A DNA stretch of 32,588 bases. It comes from Myxococcales bacterium (GTDB lineage: Bacteria; Myxococcota_A; Polyangia; Polyangiales; Polyangiaceae). A program made the translations under genes and the position numbers. The DNA lies in contig JAHFDV010000008.1 of the NCBI GenBank assembly GCA_023248815.1, positions 1 through 32,588 on the forward strand, given 5' to 3'. Each line of letters begins with the position of its first letter. The stretch's first letter is position 1. Positions 8,365 to 15,169 of this stretch are shown here, one piece after another. Under the pieces are notes generated by a model. It was not told the origin of the DNA and made no database searches. It saw only the letters and a program-made list of their open reading frames with translations.

Positions 8365-8393
8365 GCGCGGCTACTAGCGCGTAGTTTTGCGCA

Positions 8394-9218
8394 CTATTTT
8401 TTGCGCGCGTCGAGAAGCGCGCTGTAGACGTCGCTTTTCTTGCGACCTGACCAAAGCGCGATCTCGCGAGCGACCTCGTTCAGCGGACGTGTTCCAGAAG
8501 CCTCACCAGCGATTCGCGCCGCAAGCGTTTCGTCCGTCACCTCTTCGGTCGTCGCCGCAACGCGTCCGAGAACGATCACGACCTCTCCGCGATACGCGCG
8601 CTCTTCTTTCGCCAGTTCGCCGAGCGTGCCGCGAATGAACTCTTCGTAAATCTTCGTGAGCTCGCGCGCAATGCACACGGCGCGTGTCGGATAGAGCGCT
8701 GCGAGCTCCACCAAGGTCTCGTGCGTGCGATTGGCGGCCTCGAAAATCACGATCGGCTCGGGCAGACTCCCGAAGCTCTCGAGGCGATCCTTGCGCACTT
8801 TTCCAGAGCGCGGAAGAAATCCGAAAAAGTGGAACCCTCCGCCGCCGAAGCCGCTTCCCACGAGAGCCGTGAGCACGGCGCTGGCTCCGGGAATCGGAAC
8901 GACCGCAATCCCTTTTTCGATACAGGCATCGACCAAGAGCGAGCCCGGATCACTGACGAGTGGCGTTCCGGCATCGGAGACGAGCGCAACGTCTTCTCCC
9001 GCTTCGAGGCGCGCGAGCACCTTCGGCAAGCTCTCGGCCTCATTGTGCGCGTGCAAAGAGACGAGCGGCTTTTTCTCGATGCCGAGATGCATGAGCAAAG
9101 GCGCCGTGCGTCGCGTGTCCTCTGCGGCGATCAGCGTGCACTTTTTCAGCGTGTCGATGGCACGCAGCGTGATGTCGCCGAGATTTCCGAGAGGCGTCGC
9201 GACGACGTAGAGGGTCAT
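8394..9218 (-). CDS. rsmI: 16S rRNA (cytidine(1402)-2'-O)-methyltransferase RsmI
   Basis: 274 residues of the RsmI / tetrapyrrole-methylase fold. It uses S-adenosylmethionine to methylate the 2'-OH of C1402 in the decoding centre of 16S rRNA. Motifs are VVATPLGNLGDITLRAI at the N-terminus, AAEDTRRTAPLL, SLHAHNE, ALVSDAGTPLVSDPG and VPIPGASAVLTAL, followed by FFGFLPR and FEAANRTHETL. Length is normal for the family. The ATG overlaps the stop of the upstream sigma-factor gene (ATGA at 9218-9215), so it is probably read from the rpoH transcript. It converges with the redoxin-like gene with a gap of 29 bases. Confidence 0.95.
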   Translation of the reverse strand: MTLYVVATPLGNLGDITLRAIDTLKKCTLIAAEDTRRTAPLLMHLGIEKKPLVSLHAHNEAESLPKVLARLEAGEDVALVSDAGTPLVSDPGSLLVDACIEKGIAVVPIPGASAVLTALVGSGFGGGGFHFFGFLPRSGKVRKDRLESFGSLPEPIVIFEAANRTHETLVELAALYPTRAVCIARELTKIYEEFIRGTLGELAKEERAYRGEVVIVLGRVAATTEEVTDETLAARIAGEASGTRPLNEVAREIALWSGRKKSDVYSALLDARKK

Positions 9219-10255
9219 GCCGTCAGGCTCGAAACGTCGCCCATCTTTTCTTCGAGGAACGTCTTGAGCTGCGAAGTGATGCGCTGTTCGAGCTGGCGCA
9301 CGCGCTCGCGCGAGATGTGGAAGCGTTCACCGAGCTCTTGCAAGGTGAGCGGCTCTTCCGCCACGAGGCGTTCGTCGAAGATCGCGAGGTCTTTCTCTTT
9401 GTCGACCAAGGTCTTCCGGAATTCCGCGAGGTGCCCCTTCATGAGCGTTTGCAGCTCTTCGCCCGCCGTCAGAATCTCGGGGCTCGCGACCGCGCTCGGC
9501 ATGAGATCGATGCGCGCAAGACCGTGATCGTCGCCTTCGCCACCCACCGGAGCATCGAGCGATTTCTCGCTCGCGCCGAGGCGCGTATCCATTTCGCGGA
9601 CTTCGTCTTCGGTGACGTTCAGCTCACGCGCGATGTCGGCGGGGGTCGCCGAGATGCCCATGGCTTCGAGCTCGGCCTTCTTTTTCCGTAGATTGAAAAA
9701 GAGCTTTCGCTGCGCCTGCGTCGTCCCGAGCTTCACGAGACGCCAGTTGTTGAGGATGAAGCGCAGGATGTACGCGCGAATCCACCACGCCGAATACGAC
9801 GAGAGCTTCACGCCGCGATACGGATCGTAGCGCTTCACAGCCTGCATGAGGCCGATGTTGCCCTCCTGCACGAGGTCCATGATGTTCTTGTAGGCGCGGC
9901 GATACTCGTAGGCGATTTTCACGACGAGGCGCAGGTTGGCCGTCACCATCTTGGCCGCAAGCACCGGATCTTGCGTCTCGGTGAACTTCACGGCGAGCTC
10001 GTGCGTCTCTTCGGGCGTGAGCAGCGGATGGCGCTGAACCTCGCGTAGGTACGACGTCATTGCGTCGTACCGAACGGTGCCGCGACCGTCCGAAGCGCGC
10101 TGGGCCTTCGCAATCGGAAGCTTCGAGAGATCCGGATCGTCGTCCGTGTTCTCGATCTCGCCTTCGAGCACGTCTTCGCCGCCCTCCGACTCTTCGTCGT
10201 CGCGCGGTTTCACTTCCTCTTTGGCGGTATCCTTCGACTTTTTTGCTTTGGCCAT
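9215..10255 (-). CDS. rpoH: RpoH-type (sigma-32) RNA polymerase sigma factor
   Basis: 346 residues. Residues ~1-60 are a charged extension, Lys-rich then strongly acidic (MAKAKKSKDTAKEE, then EESEGGEDVLEGEIENTDDD). Sigma region 1.2/2 follows (TSYLREVQRHPLLTPEE; ANLRLVVKIAYEYRR; DLVQEGNIGLMQAVKRYDP; SYSAWWIRAYILRFI). The RpoH box QRKLFFNLR at residues 182-190 is the diagnostic heat-shock sigma motif. Region 4.2 has the helix-turn-helix LTLQELGERFHISRERVRQ at ~303-321. It would direct RNA polymerase to heat-shock-type promoters. The charged N-terminal extension is longer than in E. coli RpoH (about 284 residues). It overlaps rsmI. The window also holds htpG, a typical target class. Confidence 0.92.
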   Translation of the reverse strand: MAKAKKSKDTAKEEVKPRDDEESEGGEDVLEGEIENTDDDPDLSKLPIAKAQRASDGRGTVRYDAMTSYLREVQRHPLLTPEETHELAVKFTETQDPVLAAKMVTANLRLVVKIAYEYRRAYKNIMDLVQEGNIGLMQAVKRYDPYRGVKLSSYSAWWIRAYILRFILNNWRLVKLGTTQAQRKLFFNLRKKKAELEAMGISATPADIARELNVTEDEVREMDTRLGASEKSLDAPVGGEGDDHGLARIDLMPSAVASPEILTAGEELQTLMKGHLAEFRKTLVDKEKDLAIFDERLVAEEPLTLQELGERFHISRERVRQLEQRITSQLKTFLEEKMGDVSSLTA

Positions 10256-10300
10256 TCGTCCTGCCGACGTGCGTCCACATGTTGGGCCGCGAGGCTCGGG

Positions 10301-10306
10301 AGTCTA
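10301..10306 (-). promoter_or_regulatory. Candidate -10 (TAGACT) for rpoH-rsmI
   Basis: TAGACT on the minus strand about 45 bases upstream of the rpoH ATG. It matches the TAGACT/TAGAGT hexamers seen before other genes here. The hexamer 17 bases further upstream (TTTTCC) is a poor -35. Confidence 0.35.
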
Positions 10307-10350
10307 GCCACTCAGTACAGAAAGGAAAAGGGCGAGCGGCGCAGATGATC

Positions 10351-10379
10351 TTGGATGGAGCCCGTCGACTCACTATCGT
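10351..10379 (+). promoter_or_regulatory. Candidate sigma-70-type promoter for the SMUG1-like gene
   Basis: TTGGAT (10351-10356), a 17-base spacer and TATCGT (10374-10379). Transcription would start near 10386, about 15 bases before the ATG at 10401. Confidence 0.45.
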
Positions 10380-10400
10380 TCACTCGGATTTCCACGAACG

Positions 10401-11219
10401 ATGAAGACTTCTTCCAAGCCCGCTCCTACGAAGGCGGAGCCATCAAAGACAGCGGCGCCAAGGCCCAACACGCGAGCCACTGCGCAGAAGACGGGTGCAC
10501 ATACGAAAGCGCTCCTCGACGCGACGCGCACGCTCTCGAAGACGCTGACGAAGATGCGGTTCGCGGCGCCCGTCGCCTATGTTTACAACCCGCTCGAGTA
10601 CGCGTCGGCCATGGTCGAGGCGTACATCGAACGCCACGCGCATCTCGGCACGCGCTATCTCCTCCTAGGAATGAATCCGGGCCCTTTCGGGATGGCGCAG
10701 ACGGGCATTCCGTTCGGCGAGGTCAACATCGTCAAGGATTGGCTGAAGATCGACGCGCCCGTTGGAAAACCAGCGCGCGAGCATCCGAAGCGGCCCATCG
10801 TCGGCCTCGCGTGCACGAAGAGTGAGGTCTCCGGAAAACGTCTTTGGGGAGCCATCCGCGCGAAGTATCCCGAGCCGAAGTCCTTTTTCGAGCGCGCCTT
10901 CGTTGCGAACTACTGCCCGCTCCTTTTCGTAGACGAAGGGGGGCGCAATCTCACGCCCGACAAGTTGCCCAAAAGCGAACGGCTACCGCTCGAAGCCGCG
11001 TGCGACGCGCATCTCCAAGCGCTCGTTGCCGCTCTCCAACCGAAGTGCGTCATCGGCGTGGGACAATACGCTGCGAATCGAGCCGAAAAAGCGCTTCCCG
11101 AGGGGACGAAGATCGCCGTGTTGCCGCACCCGAGTCCGGCGAGCCCCGCTGCGAACCGCGGCTGGGAAGCGCTGGCGGTGAATGCTCTCGGACAAGCGGG
11201 CATCCGCGATCTTCTTTGA
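10401..11219 (+). CDS. SMUG1-type uracil-DNA glycosylase with basic N-terminal tail
   Basis: 272 residues. Residues ~53-272 match single-strand-selective monofunctional uracil-DNA glycosylase, which removes uracil and some oxidised pyrimidines in base excision repair. Motif 1 is LLLGMNPGPFGMAQTGIPFG, with Asn92 equivalent to the catalytic Asn of vertebrate SMUG1. Motif 2 is LPHPSPASPAANRGW, with His243. Between them lie GLACTKSEVSGKRLWG and FVANYCPLLF. The first ~50 residues are Lys/Ala/Pro/Thr-rich (MKTSSKPAPTKAEPSK, then KTAAPRPNTRATAQKTGAH) and resemble a short histone-H1-like tail, a likely non-specific DNA-binding extension. The next two basic proteins downstream have similar composition. 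It is divergent from rpoH. Confidence 0.92.
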   Translation: MKTSSKPAPTKAEPSKTAAPRPNTRATAQKTGAHTKALLDATRTLSKTLTKMRFAAPVAYVYNPLEYASAMVEAYIERHAHLGTRYLLLGMNPGPFGMAQTGIPFGEVNIVKDWLKIDAPVGKPAREHPKRPIVGLACTKSEVSGKRLWGAIRAKYPEPKSFFERAFVANYCPLLFVDEGGRNLTPDKLPKSERLPLEAACDAHLQALVAALQPKCVIGVGQYAANRAEKALPEGTKIAVLPHPSPASPAANRGWEALAVNALGQAGIRDLL

Positions 11220-11323
11220 GGCCCAGTCCCCGTCCGCGTGACCGCGCACAGAGCGCGTCGCGTGGGGTGTGTCGAGACATTTCACGTGCGTCTCAACTTC
11301 GTGAGGTCGAACGACGACAGCGC

Positions 11324-11352
11324 TTGACCGCGCACCGCTCCCTCATGAGAAT
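11324..11352 (+). promoter_or_regulatory. Promoter candidate placing transcription start at the ATG of the receiver/H1 gene
   Basis: TTGACC (11324-11329), a spacer of exactly 17 bases and GAGAAT (11347-11352). The ATG follows after 6 bases at 11359, so transcription starting at the usual distance would yield a leaderless mRNA. No SD sequence is seen before the ATG. Confidence 0.6.
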
Positions 11353-11358
11353 CGCGCC

Positions 11359-12105
11359 ATGGCCTCCAACCCGCTCGTGCTCGTCGCTGATGATGAATCC
11401 TCCATGCTCGCGCTCGTCGCCGAGCACCTCCGAGGATTGACGGATCCGAAGGTCGACGTCGTCGAAGCGACCGATGGCGAAGAGGCTCTGCGCCTCGCCC
11501 ACAGCCTTTTGCCCGACCTCGTCGTACTCGACGTCATGATGCCGAAGATGAGCGGCTGGGAAGTCTGCAAGCGCATCCGTGACGACGTAGGGCGCTTCGC
11601 GCACACGGGCGTGATCATGCTGACGGGCATCGACGAGAATCTCAATCACATGACGAGCCCGCTCTACGGCGCCGACTTCTACATCGACAAGCCGTTCGAC
11701 TTCTTCGAGCTCGACAAGAAAGTTCGCCAAGCGCTCCGCGACCGCGAAGGCCAGCGCAACAGCGTTTCGCGTCCGCCGCTCAACGGGCATGGAACGAGCG
11801 ACGGCGGCGCAAAGACGAAGAGCGCAGGAGCGAAAAAGGCTTCAAAAAAGCCTGCGGCAGAAAAGGCTGCAGCCTCGAAGCCCGTCGCGAAGAAAGCCGC
11901 GCCGAAGTTCGTCGCGAAAAAAACCGCTGCCAAGAAGACTGCTGCCAAGAAGCCCGCCTCAAAGAAAGCTCCCGCGAAGAAAGCGGTCGCTAAGAAGGCG
12001 CCAGTGAAGACGAAGGCCGTCGCGAAAAAAGCGCCCACCAAGAAGACTGCTGCCAAGAAGCCCGCCTCGAAGAAAGCGCCCGCGAAGAAAAAGTCGCGTC
12101 GCTGA
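11359..12105 (+). CDS. Response-regulator receiver domain fused to a histone-H1-like Lys/Ala/Pro tail
   Basis: 248 residues. Residues ~4-128 form a complete CheY-like receiver: acidic pair Asp11-Asp12, phospho-acceptor Asp58 in VVLDVMMPKMSGWE, Thr89 in VIMLTG and Lys111 in YIDKPFDFFEL. Residues ~135-248 have no folded output domain. They are a long run of AKK, PAKK, PASKK and TAAKK units ending in KKKSRR, as in H1 C-terminal domains and bacterial H1-like nucleoid proteins. The protein therefore looks like a phosphorylation-controlled DNA- or nucleoid-binding protein; this is inference. The tail contains a recent in-frame duplication. No sensor kinase is adjacent. The start is the ATG at 11359, with a promoter directly abutting it. 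Confidence 0.9.
   Translation: MASNPLVLVADDESSMLALVAEHLRGLTDPKVDVVEATDGEEALRLAHSLLPDLVVLDVMMPKMSGWEVCKRIRDDVGRFAHTGVIMLTGIDENLNHMTSPLYGADFYIDKPFDFFELDKKVRQALRDREGQRNSVSRPPLNGHGTSDGGAKTKSAGAKKASKKPAAEKAAASKPVAKKAAPKFVAKKTAAKKTAAKKPASKKAPAKKAVAKKAPVKTKAVAKKAPTKKTAAKKPASKKAPAKKKSRR
11932..12090 (+). repeat. In-frame 51-bp direct repeat within the H1-like tail
   Basis: The segments 11932-11982 and 12040-12090 encode the same stretch (KKTAAKKPASKKAPAKK) and differ at only two positions, both synonymous (TCA/TCG Ser and GCT/GCG Ala). The copies are 108 bases apart, which is 36 codons. This indicates recent tail expansion by duplication. Confidence 0.9.
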
Positions 12106-12168
12106 CGAACGCTCACGAGGCGTGCGCCCGCATCCATCGCGCGCCTGTTCTTGGACATCGACGCGCTC

Positions 12169-12174
12169 TAGAGT
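12169..12174 (+). promoter_or_regulatory. Candidate -10 (TAGAGT) abutting the DCC-family gene start
   Basis: TAGAGT ends 7 bases before the GTG at 12182 and is identical to the -10 of the strong cdnL promoter candidate. No convincing -35 is seen. If used, the mRNA would be leaderless. Confidence 0.4.
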
Positions 12175-12181
12175 CTAGAGC

Positions 12182-12619
12182 GTGCATGTTCTCTTTTTCG
12201 ACGGCGTTTGCGGTCTCTGCGATCGCGCGGTGAAGTTCATCCTTCGTCGCGATCGCGAAGAGCGATTCAAGTTCGCTCCGCTTCAGAGTGACATCGCGCG
12301 CGATCTCCTTCTGCCCCGCAACATCGACCCGAGTCGACTCGATACGGTCGTAGTCGTCGCGCACTTCGAAACGCCGCGCGAAGAAATCTACGTTCGTTCG
12401 CGCGCGGCTCTCTTCGCGATCAGCGAGCTCGGCGGCATCTATGCTCTCATCAAGCCGCTGACATGGCTCCCGTCGTGGTTGCTCGATCCGCTCTACGCGC
12501 TCGTCGCCAAGGTTCGGTATCGCCTTTTTGGAAAAGCGGACGCGTGCATGGTCCCGACGCCAAAAGAGCGTTCACGCTTTCTCGCGATCAACGCCGAAGA
12601 GCGCGCGCTCGAGGGCTAG
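12182..12619 (+). CDS. DCC-family thiol-disulfide oxidoreductase-like protein (DUF393)
   Basis: 145 residues from GTG (12182). It opens MHVLFFDGVCGLCDRAVKF, the family signature DxxCxxC with Asp7, Cys10 and Cys13. Typical segments follow: FAPLQSDIARDLL, YVRSRAALFAISELGG and the tryptophan-containing helix LTWLPSWLLDPLYALVAKVRYRLFG read in parts. Members are small proteins annotated as putative thiol-disulfide oxidoreductases; no substrate is established. Length is normal. It is 76 bases downstream of the receiver/H1 gene and has its own -10-like element. Confidence 0.9.
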   Translation: MHVLFFDGVCGLCDRAVKFILRRDREERFKFAPLQSDIARDLLLPRNIDPSRLDTVVVVAHFETPREEIYVRSRAALFAISELGGIYALIKPLTWLPSWLLDPLYALVAKVRYRLFGKADACMVPTPKERSRFLAINAEERALEG

Positions 12620-12667
12620 CCCAGCCGCCCGCCCGGCCCCTTCCAACTGGCCACCTCACGGTCAACG

Positions 12668-12701
12668 AAAAGGCCGCCATTCCATTGCTGGAAGGCGGCC
12701 T
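12668..12701 (-). terminator. Rho-independent terminator for the H1-like gene (minus strand)
   Basis: AGGCCGCCATTCCA (12671-12684) pairs with TGGAAGGCGGCCT (12689-12701) around a TTGC loop, with one bulged base. Read on the minus strand, the hairpin is followed by TTTTCG, as expected for termination of transcripts coming from the H1-like gene. It may also stop the plus-strand DCC transcript. Confidence 0.65.
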
Positions 12702-12772
12702 CGTCAAGTGAACCCTGTGGAAAAACTGTTTAGAAAACTATTCAGCTGACCGCGGGTTTCAAAAGGCACGAA

Positions 12773-12810
12773 CACGAAAGGCGCCGTCCGTGAGGACCGA
12801 CGCCTTCGTG
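12773..12810 (-). terminator. Long hairpin between the H1-like gene and the terminator
   Basis: CACGAAAGGCGCCGTCC and GGACCGACGCCTTCGTG pair over about 15 positions with small bulges around a four-base GTGA loop. It lies 40 bases past the H1-like stop codon. There is no clean U-tract, so it may protect the 3' end or assist termination. Confidence 0.45.
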
Positions 12811-12849
12811 ACCTACATCACCCAGAGGGCTGCAGGTAATTTCGTGAGG

Positions 12850-13116
12850 TTACTCTTCGCCGTCGTCGTGGCGATTAGAGACGCTCGGACCGCCAAAAAT
12901 CGGGGGAACCCCCGGCGGTGGAGCCTTTTTCCCTGAACTCTTGCGGCCGCCCGACGACTTCTTCTTGGCAGCCGCTCTAGCAGGACCTTTTTTAGCAGCC
13001 TTTTTTGCAGGCTTCTTGGCGGCTTTGCGCTTCGTCGTCTTCTTCGCCGTCTTGCCAGCGGCCTTCTTCGTGGTCTTCGTCTTCTTCGCCTTCTTCGCAG
13101 TCTTCTTTGCAGCCAT
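12850..13116 (-). CDS. Histone-H1-like Lys/Ala-rich nucleoid protein
   Basis: 88 residues. Residues 1-60 are almost entirely Lys, Ala, Thr and Gly (MAAKKTAKKAKKTKTTKKAA and similar repeats), like eukaryotic H1 tails and bacterial H1-like (Hc1/HctB, KdgA-type) proteins. The C-terminus is different: a Gly/Pro-rich piece (KKAPPPGVPPIFGGP) ending with a short acidic tip (DDGEE). It probably binds and compacts DNA without sequence preference. A perfect SD (GGAGGA) lies 4 bases before the ATG. It is monocistronic with its own terminator and an upstream region full of palindromes. The composition overlaps that of the receiver/H1 tail 750 bases away. Confidence 0.85.
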   Translation of the reverse strand: MAAKKTAKKAKKTKTTKKAAGKTAKKTTKRKAAKKPAKKAAKKGPARAAAKKKSSGGRKSSGKKAPPPGVPPIFGGPSVSNRHDDGEE

Positions 13117-13692
13117 GGAATCCTCCAGTTGGTGTTGTCGTTACATGACCTATATGGTCACGTACGTTAGTAGTCACTCAAATACTTGACCCTGTCAACA
13201 AAAAAAGACTTGACCCGCCGGTATTCCTTTTTCTGAGATAGGTGCATACTGCACGTGTCGGGCGATCGCAAAGTAGGCCTGATTGCTGCGGTGATTTGCG
13301 ATCGTGTGATCTCACTCGTGATGATCATCGACGAAAAAATGATCGCCGTCTCGATCGCGATTTGAAAAAAAATCGTACATCGCGTCAACGAATTAATCCT
13401 CGCACCGCACCCTCGCGATGAGCAAGTGAATGACGACACGCGAGTAGCGAAGACGAGTGACGAGCGACGATCGAGACGAACGATTCGAGACCGTCGACTC
13501 ACTCGACCGCCGATCGACGACGAGCTGCCGACACGTGGAGGGGTCGGCGCCGCAACCTTTCTGTCCCACTCCACCTCACCATCGGTCGACGCGTGCACCG
13601 TGACGCCGACGTGCGTAAGCGCGCTCCGCGTCGAGACGTCGCCGATCGCGCTTCGCGGCTTCGCGTTCGCGCCCCTGCTAGTCTCTCGACCG
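13117..13692 (+). other. Non-coding divergent region, relatively AT-rich, with several palindromes
   Basis: No convincing gene lies in these 576 bases between the divergent H1-like and ppx genes. They hold three short perfect inverted repeats: TGACC-N5-GGTCA (13146-13160), TTGAC-N3-GTCAA (13186-13198) and GTGCA-N3-TGCAC (13242-13254). There is a direct repeat ACTTGACCC (13184-13192 and 13208-13216) and clustered GATC palindromes (GCGATCGC at 13262, ATGATCAT at 13321). The minus strand has TTGACA at 13198-13193 as a possible -35 for the H1-like gene, though the matching -10 is poor. The plus strand has TTGACC at 13210-13215 with TGAGAT 18 bases later. Confidence 0.6.
13679..13684 (+). promoter_or_regulatory. 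Candidate -10 (TAGTCT) abutting ppx
   Basis: TAGTCT ends 8 bases before the ATG at 13693. There is no SD sequence in the gap and no clear -35. Confidence 0.3.
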
Positions 13693-14634
13693 ATGACCCG
13701 GCGAATCGCAACGATTGATCTCGGAACCAACACCGTCCTCCTGCTCGTTGCCGAGCGCGCCGAAAGCGGTGAGCTCGTCCCCGTCGTCGAGAAGGCAACC
13801 ATCACTCGGCTGGGTCGGGGCGTCGACCGGACGCGACGACTCGCAGAGGATCGCGTCGCCGCAACGGTCGACTGTCTGAAGTCGTACGCCGCGATTGCTT
13901 CCGAGAACGGCGCGACGCTCGTCGATGCCGTCGCGACGAGTGCGATGCGCGACGCGGCGGGGGGGGAACCCATCTTTCAAGCCCTGCGCGATTGCGGCTC
14001 GAATTTGCGAGTGATCAGCGGACAAGAAGAAGCCGAGCTCACCTTCCTCGGAGCGACGAGCGGACTTCGCGTGAACGACGCGTCACCTGACGAACCGATG
14101 GTCGTCTTCGATGTGGGCGGCGGTAGTACCGAGTTCGTGCACGGCGTTCGCGAAGACGGACACGCGCGGATCGAGTCGGCGGTGAGCTTCGATGTCGGCA
14201 GCGTGCGTCTCACGGAGCGGCATCTCGAAGGGGATCCCCCGACGGCGCTCTCCACGGCGGCGCTCGCAGCCGATCTCGTCACGACCTTCACACCGCTTCG
14301 TCCAACGACGAAGCGCGTCGTCGGGGTCGCTGGGACGGTCACCACGCTCGCGGCGATTCATCTCGAGCTCGCCACGTACGAGGCCGCGCGCGTTCACGGG
14401 CTGCGACTCCCGCGCGAGACGGTGCGATCGATCGCCGCCCGCCTGAGAACGATGACGCTCGAGGACCGCATGCGCGTCGTCGGACTCGAAGCAGGACGCG
14501 CGGACGTGATCGTCGCGGGCGCCATGATCGTCGTCGCGGCGATGGATGCGCTCGACGCAAGCGAGCTCACCGTGTCCGATCGCGGAGTACGTTGGGGACT
14601 GGCCGAGCGCGCGCTTGCATCGCGAGAGCTCTGA
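13693..14634 (+). CDS. ppx: Ppx/GppA-family exopolyphosphatase / pppGpp phosphohydrolase
   Basis: 313 residues of the ASKHA-fold Ppx/GppA family, which hydrolyses terminal phosphate from polyphosphate or pppGpp. Phosphate-binding motifs are RIATIDLGTNTVLLLVAE near the N-terminus, VISGQEEAELTFLGA, VVFDVGGGSTEFVHG and VVGVAGTVTTLAAI, followed by RADVIVAGAMIVVAAMDAL and SDRGVRWGLAE. The length matches the short, two-domain form without a C-terminal HD domain. I chose the ATG at 13693, where conservation starts; the reading frame stays open upstream to 13426 but that part is low-complexity. Sequence alone cannot separate Ppx from GppA activity. Confidence 0.9.
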   Translation: MTRRIATIDLGTNTVLLLVAERAESGELVPVVEKATITRLGRGVDRTRRLAEDRVAATVDCLKSYAAIASENGATLVDAVATSAMRDAAGGEPIFQALRDCGSNLRVISGQEEAELTFLGATSGLRVNDASPDEPMVVFDVGGGSTEFVHGVREDGHARIESAVSFDVGSVRLTERHLEGDPPTALSTAALAADLVTTFTPLRPTTKRVVGVAGTVTTLAAIHLELATYEAARVHGLRLPRETVRSIAARLRTMTLEDRMRVVGLEAGRADVIVAGAMIVVAAMDALDASELTVSDRGVRWGLAERALASREL

Positions 14635-14857
14635 ACGCGCGCGACGAATCGAGAGCGACAACGTCGCCGCGGTTCGCTTCCACGAACGCGCTCACCACCG
14701 GACGCGAGAAGCAGATGTCGTCTTTCTCGGCAGTCGGATCGGGCGATCGGGCGTCGCGGCCGTCCCAACGAGGGGGCGCGCCTGAGTTCCGTGCGCATGC
14801 CCTGGCAACCTCCCCGCGTCCAGCACTCCCTCGAAAGAATCGACACCTCTCTACTGT

Positions 14858-14887
14858 CGTTTCTGCGGTGAGCGTTTCTGCGGTGAG
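14858..14887 (+). repeat. 15-bp tandem direct repeat
   Basis: CGTTTCTGCGGTGAG occurs twice in direct succession, without mismatch, in the non-coding region upstream of cdnL. Confidence 0.85.
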
Positions 14888-15055
14888 CTCTCGGGCTCGT
14901 CCCTCCATCCCACCCCTGAACGTCGTGGCGACGTTTGCCGCGAAAAATACCGTCGAAAATAGCGGAAAAAGCCAACTTCGGGTGTTTGACCCAAAGCTCA
15001 GCTCGCGAGATTTGTCCGCACTTTCCCGACGTTGCAGAGAATGTCGCAGCGCGAC

Positions 15056-15083
15056 TTGCGCGCGAACCACCCCATGCTACATT
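15056..15083 (+). promoter_or_regulatory. Candidate distal promoter of cdnL
   Basis: TTGCGC (15056-15061), a 16-base spacer and TACATT (15078-15083), about 75 bases upstream of the stronger promoter candidate. Confidence 0.4.
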
Positions 15084-15134
15084 GTGTGTGTACCCAAAGG
15101 CCTTCCGCCAAGGTCAAAAAAGTTACAAAACCCT

Positions 15135-15163
15135 TTGACAACCGCGAGTGCGACGAGTAGAGT
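15135..15163 (+). promoter_or_regulatory. Strong sigma-70-type promoter candidate of cdnL
   Basis: A consensus TTGACA (15135-15140), exactly 17 bases of spacer and TAGAGT (15158-15163). Transcription would start near 15170 and leave a leader of about 220 bases before the cdnL ATG. Confidence 0.7.
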
Positions 15164-15169
15164 CGGCAT

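Noticed and set aside
11821-12103. Short repeated units in the receiver/H1 gene considered as a CRISPR or minisatellite.
   Set aside because: The repeats are in frame, encode Lys/Ala/Pro units and lack regular unique spacers; they are coding repeats.
13426-13692. Upstream in-frame extension of the Ppx/GppA gene (89 extra residues).
   Set aside because: The added sequence is Arg/Thr/Ser-rich with no family similarity, and conserved sequence begins exactly at the ATG at 13693.
13167-13973. Minus-strand open frame overlapping the ppx start and the palindrome region.
   Set aside because: It is antisense to conserved ppx sequence and its translation has no domain-like features.
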